From positions 8,056,821-8,120,820 of the forward strand of contig OZ014417.1 in assembly GCA_963965975.1 (NCBI GenBank): a stretch of 64,000 nucleotides of DNA, in the 5' to 3' direction. Made by a program: the position numbers and the translations under genes. A model generated the notes under the pieces. It searched no databases and was not told where the DNA came from. It worked only from the letters and a program-made list of their open reading frames with translations. Source of the stretch: Xestospongia bergquistia (Eukaryota > Porifera > Demospongiae > Haplosclerida > Petrosiidae). Below, in pieces: positions 58,501 to 64,000 of the stretch (positions within the stretch are counted from its first letter, which is position 1; the number at the start of each line of letters is the position of its first letter).

Positions 58501-59359
58501 GATAATAGTGAAGACAAGCTCAGAGTTCATACACTCTTCTATTGAATAGTAACACTCTCATTACATAAGGGACTCTGATAAGCCACTTTTCCCATAGCTC
58601 CCTCCCACACACACATACTCAATATAATAATAATACTATAACACAACCACAGTACTATTGAAACCACTAACACACATCATTATTATTATAATACTACAAT
58701 ACCTGGTTGCCTTGTGTGAAAAGACGATCTGTTTGTTGTTCTCCAGTCCAATAATTTTGCAAGGACACAAATGATTTATTTCTCCATGTTGGTAATGCCC
58801 CTAAATCAAGACTCTTTGATGGATGTAATGGAATTAATCCACGATGTCTAGTTTCGGGAGTAAGAGATAATCGTTTGTTTAGCGGCATAAGATCTTTTTG
58901 TTGAAGATGAACAGTTTTAGAATGTTCTTCTGATTCTGCTATCTTTGGCATTATGGATTCATCTTTAGGCAAGACTATACCTTGTCTTCGTAATCGTGTT
59001 GGTTTCTTTCCTTCTTCTTGTGATAGCATTGAAGTATTGTCATCAGCAATATCAATAGAAATACTAGGTGTCCTACTACTAGTACCATTACTCAATGGTC
59101 GTTCTATTCCAAGCAAAACTTCAGTATCATCTTCCAATGTTGAGATCATATCAATGAGTTGACTTGAGGAGAACTTGCGAACATCACGATTGTTAATACT
59201 TACAATAATATCATCTCTAATTACTTCTTTTGATCTATCGAGAGCAGATCCTTCTTGAATGGAGTAGACTTTATTTTGTTGCTTGGATTTTTTGTTGAAT
59301 ATGAATCCCAAACTTTCACCTGGATTTTTGTAGATCCTAACAGATTTTATAGACGACAT
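45344..59359 (-). CDS. NOS1: Nitric oxide synthase, neuronal-type architecture with N-terminal PDZ domain
   Basis: Makes NO from arginine using haem, tetrahydrobiopterin, FMN, FAD, NADPH and calmodulin. Exon 58703-59359 starts [20 protein letters not shown], a PDZ domain, then a Ser/Pro linker. Exon 57979-58136 has the zinc tetrathiolate TGCHPTHC. Exon 57454-57628 has [12 protein letters not shown] with the haem Cys. Then 55270-55361, 54913-55054, 50285-50433, 49735-49909 ([13 protein letters not shown], substrate Glu) and more. The calmodulin site is around 48970-49260 ([23 protein letters not shown]). [122 protein letters not shown]. There is a ~130-residue insertion in the NADPH module and a long Pro/Ser/Thr-rich tail after VTNRVRAA, ending at 45344. 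One intron has a 4.4-kb minisatellite. Confidence 0.95.
49930..50275. repeat. CCATTCTTCCATCCATCC minisatellite in NOS intron
   Basis: About 345 bp of TCCA/TTCA/TTCC tetranucleotide-like units arranged in a larger pattern of roughly 40 bp (ATTCATTCATCCATTCTTCC plus CATCCATCCATCC). It fills the intron between the NOS exons ending 49909 and 50285 and creates a spurious Ser/His/Ile/Pro frame on the plus strand. Confidence 0.93.
50441..54866. repeat. 4.4-kb higher-order minisatellite inside NOS intron
   Basis: Nearly pure array built from a GAGTGTCAATGGACAGATGA core. Three unit lengths recur: 23 bp (prefix TGA), 31 bp (prefix TGGAACAATAA) and 32 bp (prefix ATAGAACAATAA), with AATGG or GATGG variants. 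Units are arranged in blocks: marker variants (GATGGTCAGATG near 50917, 52227, 53699; AAGAATGTC nearby) and long stretches recur about 1310-1315 bp or multiples apart, so there is higher-order repetition. It occupies the intron between NOS exons 54913-55054 and 50285-50433. The frames in it ([14 protein letters not shown]) are repeat artefacts. Confidence 0.97.
54714..54766 (-). repeat. Duplicated splice-acceptor and exon edge at far end of the minisatellite
   Basis: About 50 bp at 54714-54766 (CCCAAACGATGGCATACCTA onward) nearly copies 50418-50470. The original copy contains the 3' splice site and first codons of the NOS exon ending at 50433. The copy therefore carries an intact AG acceptor and about 19 exon bases, at the upstream end of the array in transcript sense. 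Confidence 0.92.
55366..55660. repeat. (AG)n/(ACAG)n microsatellite in NOS intron
   Basis: About 295 bp of GAGA and GACAGA repeats immediately upstream (transcript sense) of the NOS exon 55270-55361. On the minus strand this is a very long polypyrimidine tract leading to that exon's acceptor. Ser/Leu/Val frames through it are artefacts. Confidence 0.95.
56755..57237. repeat. 59-bp minisatellite in NOS intron, about eight copies
   Basis: A unit containing TTAGATCATAAGACTGAAGT, ATGGGTATCAGACCATAAGG and TCAAGTTGAAGTACATG repeats. The last four copies are almost identical at a 59-bp spacing (for example 57058 and 57117). The first copies are more diverged (GGTTGAGGTACAGG), suggesting growth from the right side. 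Confidence 0.95.
57761..57926. mobile_element. Fold-back inverted repeat, possible MITE
   Basis: Two arms of about 70 bp are near-perfect inverted copies: the left arm starts GAACAGAATTAAAGGACAAA and the right arm ends CCTTTAATTCTGTTC, with TTACTCCAAGTTTCACGCGT opposite a matching ACGCATGAAACTTGGAGTAA. A loop of about 20 bp lies between. There is no coding capacity. It sits in the NOS intron between exons 57454-57628 and 57979-58136. The structure fits a non-autonomous DNA element of the MITE/foldback type; no clear target-site duplication was seen. Confidence 0.7.
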
Positions 59360-59706
59360 TCTGAAAAGAAAACTTATATAATATTAATTCAAAGAGAGTA
59401 AAAACGTTTGTTGTGACAAGTCTGCTGAGAATGCAGCATCACTAATTTATGATATTATATAATTCTCAATATTGTTGCAGTTATAAAATCATTATTAAAA
59501 CCAACAATTCTGCTTCAACAAATGACAACTTACTTTCTTGTCGCCTTTCCAGTCGTCCAATTAACTCATCGGTTAAGGGCTTGCACAATAAAAATAAAAT
59601 TCCATTCATTAGTATACGCAAACCACCCTCAGAAAACCAAATCGTGAATATAATTAAAATGAGGGAGGGGGTGTGTTTAACTACTAATAGCCAGATCATT
59701 ATCGAT
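59360..59706. promoter_or_regulatory. Divergent promoter region, NOS / P2X receptor
   Basis: These 347 bp separate the start codons of NOS (minus) and the P2X receptor (plus). It is open on both strands for long stretches but shows no recognisable protein, so 5' UTRs and promoters are the likely content. No TATA box at a convincing place. Confidence 0.5.
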
Positions 59707-61974
59707 ATGGTGGACTGTCGAAGTTTATGTTTAAAGCTTGTAGGATTGATAGTTGGAGTTTTATTCGAATATGACACGCCTAAATTCGTTCATATTAAAA
59801 GCAAGAAGGTCGGTGTAATAAATCGTTTGGTCCAACTAGGTATTGTTGGTTACATAATTGGGTATGTTGACTGTATTACATATTTTTATTATTTGTTTTC
59901 AACATAATTTTTATTGTTTATTCGTTCTTTTCATCCGTTTATGTAAGCAATGCATCTTCTTGTATATCTGTTTATCTGTTTATAGTTACGGTATTGTCTG
60001 GCAACATGGCGCTCAGGATACCGAGATAGTTCAAAGTGTTGTGACCACTAAAGTTAAAGGAGTCGATATCTTATATGGTGAACAAGATTTTATGATCAAT
60101 TGTCCGGAATCACCATATGACTGGTCAATATATGATCATATTGATCTCGTTGTACCACCTCAAGTAAGTGGTATAGAAATGAGGCCGTTGGAATGAGTCT
60201 GGGACTTGTTAACATTATACATAATATGATTTTCCTATCAGATAATGAATATTGTTAAGTTTTCCTTAATTGTAATTGTTATGGGATATCTTATGAATCT
60301 TATTTTGGAAATGCTATTTTCTTAGGAACCAAACAGTTTCTTTGTCACTACTAATATGTGGGTCACATGTAATCAGACTTATGGAATATGTCAGGAGGTA
60401 TATGTCCATTTATACATCCATCTGTCCATTTATTTATGCATCCATTCATATGTTTATTTATCTATCCATTTCCATATTATTTATTTGTCCATATATCTTC
60501 CATTTATCCATTTTCAGGATCCTGGTGTTCCTAATTCTAATTGTAGTAAAGATGAACCTTGTCCTAAAGATGTTATACTACGTACTGGAAATGGTAATCT
60601 TATCATAATAATCTAGTTACTATGACAACTATCATCAGGTGTTACTACTGGTAACTGTTCAGATAATGGTATCTGTCTTATACGTGGGTGGTGTCCAACT
60701 GAAGCTGAAAATGATACAATAACGTGAGCAGCCATTTTTATTATATATTATCAATTATAAATGTTTGTTTGTAGTAAACAAGGTGCTAAAGTAGATACAC
60801 AAAATTTCACTGTCCTTATCAAGAACTCGATCTCATTTCCACAGCTTGATAAAAATTATAGAGTGTTAGTTAAATATATCACGTTGTATCCATTTCTTTT
60901 ACTATTCATCCATTTAATCAAATCATTGATCTATTAAATCAAATCATTGATCCATTTAATCAAATCACTGATTCATTAAATCAAATCATTGATCCATTAA
61001 ATCAAATCATTAATCCATTTAATCAAATCATTGATCTATTTTATTTATCCATTTAGACGTAATATTCCTGAGACAACTAATCGTACTTTTCTTAAACATT
61101 GTACTTTTGATCCTAATACTGAAGATGGTCTCTTCTGTCCAATCTTCTCTCTAAAACAAATTGTTGATATGACAGGTGATGACTATGATACTTTAGCCAC
61201 TGAGGTAAGACTCCTATTGAAGAGGTGTGGTTTAGGGTGTGGCTTATTCCTGTTACAGGGTGCAGTTGTTGGTCTTGTAATTAATTGGGATTGTAATTTA
61301 GATGTCAGTTCTGAGCATTGCAAACCAGAATACTCTGCAAGAAGGTAGTTAATTATCAATACATATTACAGGGGTTATCTCTCTTTCTCATTAAAAAGGC
61401 TTGATAATCCTGTTGCTCAGATATCACCAGGGTATAACTTTCGGTGAGTTATTCCACTTACTTTTCTTAATTTGTGTGTGTGTTTGTAGTTATCCAAAAT
61501 ATTATTATGAGAATGGAATACAAAGAAGAGATGTTTGGAAAGTCTATGGTATTAAATTCGTGGTACAAGTTACTGGACAGGTTGGTAAAGGAAAAATATA
61601 TAACATCTCTCTCTCTCTCTCTCTCTCCTTAGGGAAGAAAATTTTCTTTTACAACTCTTGTATTAGCTCTAGGTTCTATGATAGCTCTGTTAGCTATTGT
61701 AAGTATTTAATGTCTTAGTTAACTTCTCTCTGATATTTGTATGTTGTAGGCTACTACAGTGACAGATGTATTTGCATTGTATATCTTGCAAAAAGCTCCA
61801 CTCTATCGTAAGAAGAAATATCAACAAGTCGAAACTCCAAAAGGAGACAACAATGGAAGCAGTCATAATTATGACTCTGAAACTGTAATACAATCCATTG
61901 ATGTAACTAACTATTTGACTTTTATATTTTTTTAGCTCCCAATACTACGTGATAAAAAGTCCTATACAAATTGA
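59707..61974 (+). CDS. P2RX4: P2X receptor, ATP-gated cation channel
   Basis: P2X trimers open a calcium-permeable pore on binding extracellular ATP. Start [20 protein letters not shown] at 59707. [16 protein letters not shown] holds the conserved intracellular TxK site. TM1 is [17 protein letters not shown]. The ATP-binding TTKVKG motif follows (both Lys present). Then come the Cys-rich ectodomain ([27 protein letters not shown]), [13 protein letters not shown], the NxR-type stretch [28 protein letters not shown], and [20 protein letters not shown] with the ATP-binding Asn/Arg region. TM2 is [29 protein letters not shown] is the YxxxK trafficking motif. The end SYTN is at 61974. About twelve exons. 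Family is certain; the symbol denotes closest general type only. Confidence 0.95.
60880..61045. repeat. 22-bp AATCAAATCATTGATCCATT repeat in P2X intron
   Basis: Six or seven tandem copies of a roughly 22-bp unit (AATCAAATCATTGATCCATT and variants with CTATT or CACTG) fill one P2X intron between the exon ending LDKNYRV and the exon starting RRNIPETT. Confidence 0.9.
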
Positions 61975-62258
61975 ACACAATGATACAATATAATGCTATC
62001 TATCTGTGTGTGTGTTATATTGGTATAAATTTGATTTTTTAATTATTGGTAGTTGTGGGTGGAGCTTGTTGTATAAATATTATGGCAGAATAGATGACCA
62101 ATTAATGTAATATAATTATATATTATATATTCAAATATTGTAAAGTACCTTCTTTTATATGCATTTAAAAGATTATGTGATGCATATAACTTTGTAAGAG
62201 AAAATATAACAATATTTATATTATATAAATAGAAATTAGTTTATATATTTTTATTTAT

Positions 62259-62576
62259 TTATTTTGGCTTTTTTTCATTATCTGTGCCTAAAACATCTTC
62301 GTAAAGTTCTGGTGTTGAAAGACCTTCCTTTTGTAAATATTTCTGTGGAAAAAATTTAATAAATATCTCATGCAATGAACAATACAACAGAATATGCTAT
62401 AGTCTAACCTGGAGACATTGCTGATATGCTGTAAAGACTTCTCCACAAACTTGCTCGTGGTCTTGTCCACCTTTCAGATAGGAGTTTTTGAACCATGCAT
62501 TGAAACAGGCGTCATATTTTGCTTTGAGAGGAGTACAGTCTTCAGCAATGCTCTGCATGCTTTCATCTGTAGCCAT
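62259..62576 (-). CDS. TRIAP1: TRIAP1 / Mdm35, mitochondrial intermembrane-space chaperone of PRELI proteins
   Basis: TRIAP1 pairs with PRELI/Ups proteins to carry phosphatidic acid between mitochondrial membranes. Two exons, 62408-62576 and 62259-62342. From MATDESMQSIAEDCTPLKAK it runs YDACFNAWFKNSYLKGG, CGEVFTAYQQCLQ and KYLQKEGLSTPELYEDVLG. The twin CX9C pattern is present: CTPLKAKYDAC (9 between) and CGEVFTAYQQC (9 between). Length about 83 residues fits the family. An upstream in-frame ATG at 62678 would add 34 residues (MADEYPSSV); I prefer 62576, where family homology begins. Head-to-head with LC8. Confidence 0.92.
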
Positions 62577-62839
62577 TTTGTAGGTGGGGCTGTCTTGCAA
62601 TGTGAAAAGCGGGTTATTTATTATCAGATGACATCCTGTTTTGTCATAGGATACTGAAGAAGGATACTCATCAGCCAATCAAATCGCTTGAAGTTCTGGT
62701 TGCTGCTGACAATAAAAGAGTCCTTTACCACCTCATTGACAGTTATATTAATTTTCGAATTAATTGTTAAGTAAGTTGGTAGAAATTATGTAGCAAGTAG
62801 TTATTTTTCTTTCTCCTTAGAATAGAAGCAAGTAACAAT
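62577..62839. promoter_or_regulatory. Divergent promoter region, TRIAP1 / LC8
   Basis: These 263 bp separate the TRIAP1 start (minus) from the LC8 start (plus). The LC8 side includes CTCCTTAG at about 62813-62820, which may be the acceptor of an intron inside the LC8 5' UTR. Confidence 0.5.
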
Positions 62840-63156
<317 letters not shown>

Positions 63157-63384
63157 CTTGCAATAGACCGACTTTATCTCAACTGTTTAGTGTTTTTTGT
63201 ATATCATATTCTTTCAAAGGATATGTCACTACCACACAAACAGGCATCTATATAATATGTATATGGAAATAATATTAAATGTATACAAAGCTATTAAAAT
63301 AATAATTATATAATTAATTTTATTTGATTTTGTAAAAAAAAATTGAGTTGAATGCTAGTTCTTGGTGGGTGTGGTTTAAAGGGT

Positions 63385-64000
63385 ATGGCTGGCATTGATC
63401 ATGATGTTGAAGTTGAAGACCAAGATGTTAGCTATCCACTTGAAGTAGATTATTGTGGAGGTAAGTAAAATAATCAGTAGTTCAGTATGTTTTATTATGT
63501 AATCTGGTTTACTTTAGTCTGTGGCATGCCACCAGAGGTAAGGGCATTTTACATAATAATACAATGTCTGCTATTCTGTTAGTACTGTGAATACAGTCCA
63601 ACACAAGCAAGGTGTTATGAGTGGATGAAGGTTCATTTACCAAACTACTACTCACAACTAGTGGAAAAAAGTACAACGACTATTATGGAATTTTGTTACA
63701 TGTAATATACAGCAGGTGATCAGTTAGATAAATTAACCCTTAGTGAAGGTAAGAAACAGTCTCGGGGTGGGAAAGCTCTCAAAAAGCCAAAGAAAAAGGT
63801 TACCATATTTGGTATTGATGTCTAATGATGTGTGTCATTTTCTAGGAGGTTGTTCGTAGTATAAAAATATCACAACAATTACGAAGTAAAAAGAAACATG
63901 TCACTGTGGTTAATGGGTTAAAAACATGTGGTTAGTTACACCCTATTATTAGTAATTTAAATAATGCACATACCACAACATCTGTAACAGAGGATCCATC
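63385..64000 (+). CDS. DENR: DENR, translation re-initiation / ribosome recycling factor (5' part)
   Basis: DENR with MCT-1 removes tRNA from post-termination 40S subunits and supports re-initiation after upstream ORFs. Start MAGIDHDVEVEDQDVSYPLE at 63385. A zinc-ribbon-like N-terminus follows: VDYCGVCGMPPEYCEYSP (paired Cys motifs) and RCYEWMKVHLPN. Then a Lys-rich linker (KKQSRGGKALKKPKKK) and the beginning of the SUI1/eIF1-like domain (IKISQQLRSKKKHVTVVNGL). Exons: 63385-63460, a 20-nt micro-exon 63528-63547, 63593-63670, 63713-63799 and on from 63846. The SUI1 domain is cut by the right edge of the window. Confidence 0.94.

Noticed and set aside
59449-59706. N-terminal extension of P2X from an upstream ATG
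   Set aside because: The open frame continues upstream of 59707, but the sequence has no P2X-like features, and MVDC followed by the FEYDTPK motif fits the usual short cytoplasmic N-terminus.

Overview
The window looks like nuclear DNA of an early-branching animal, most likely a demosponge close to Amphimedon queenslandica (an inference from content, not from a search). The evidence is AT-rich DNA, very short GT-AG introns (often 40-60 nt), tight gene packing, and animal-specific genes: merlin, Mondo, Orai, P2X, a PDZ-bearing nitric oxide synthase, SPATA22, CENP-O and BAP1. I see no bacterial operons, no CRISPR array, no rRNA or tRNA, and no recognisable retroviral, LTR or Polinton copy.

Layout, left to right. 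1-3.3 kb: Mondo-type bHLHZip factor (minus, cut by the left edge, with a 200-N gap). 3.5-6.6 kb: merlin/NF2 (plus). 7.2-8.1 kb: SPATA22 (minus). 8.4-9.2 kb: Orai (minus). 9.3-9.7 kb: intronless histone H3 with its 3' stem-loop (minus). 10.0-13.5 kb: PPP-family phosphatase with a long N-terminal extension (plus). 13.7-15.1 kb: single-exon BAP1 (plus). 15.8-16.3 kb: SAMD15-like (plus). 16.4-18.1 kb: THOC6 (minus). 18.2-19.8 kb: betaine-homocysteine methyltransferase with a likely mitochondrial leader (plus). 20.6-24.7 kb: MTMR3/4 myotubularin with FYVE (minus). 24.8-25.7 kb: VPS29 (plus). 25.9-27.6 kb: CENP-O (minus). 27.7-28.5 kb: IFT22 (plus). 28.6-31.6 kb: GLE1 (minus). 31.8-38.4 kb: myosin Ic (minus). 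38.8-43.0 kb: DHX36 (plus). 43.1-44.3 kb: T4 Rnl2-type RNA ligase (minus). 45.3-59.4 kb: nitric oxide synthase (minus), containing a 4.4-kb minisatellite. 59.7-62.0 kb: P2X receptor (plus). 62.3-62.6 kb: TRIAP1 (minus). 62.8-63.2 kb: dynein light chain LC8 (plus). 63.4 kb to the end: DENR (plus, cut by the right edge).

The genes are mostly unrelated housekeeping and signalling genes, but the arrangement is striking. Eight pairs are head-to-head with start codons about 90-350 bp apart, and the plus/minus alternation is nearly regular. Some pairs make functional sense: MTMR3/4 with VPS29 (endosomal membrane traffic, sharing a promoter with a CRE and a CACGTG box) and NOS with P2X (ATP-gated calcium entry beside a calmodulin-type NO synthase).

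The most unusual items are the Rnl2-family RNA ligase in an animal gene neighbourhood, SPATA22 in a sponge-like genome, the NOS with a PDZ domain plus a roughly 130-residue insertion in its NADPH module and a higher-order satellite in one intron, the phosphatase of unfamiliar architecture, the histone H3 with Ala at position 90, and the apparently mitochondrial BHMT. Many introns carry related ATGGACAGATGG-type repeat tracts.
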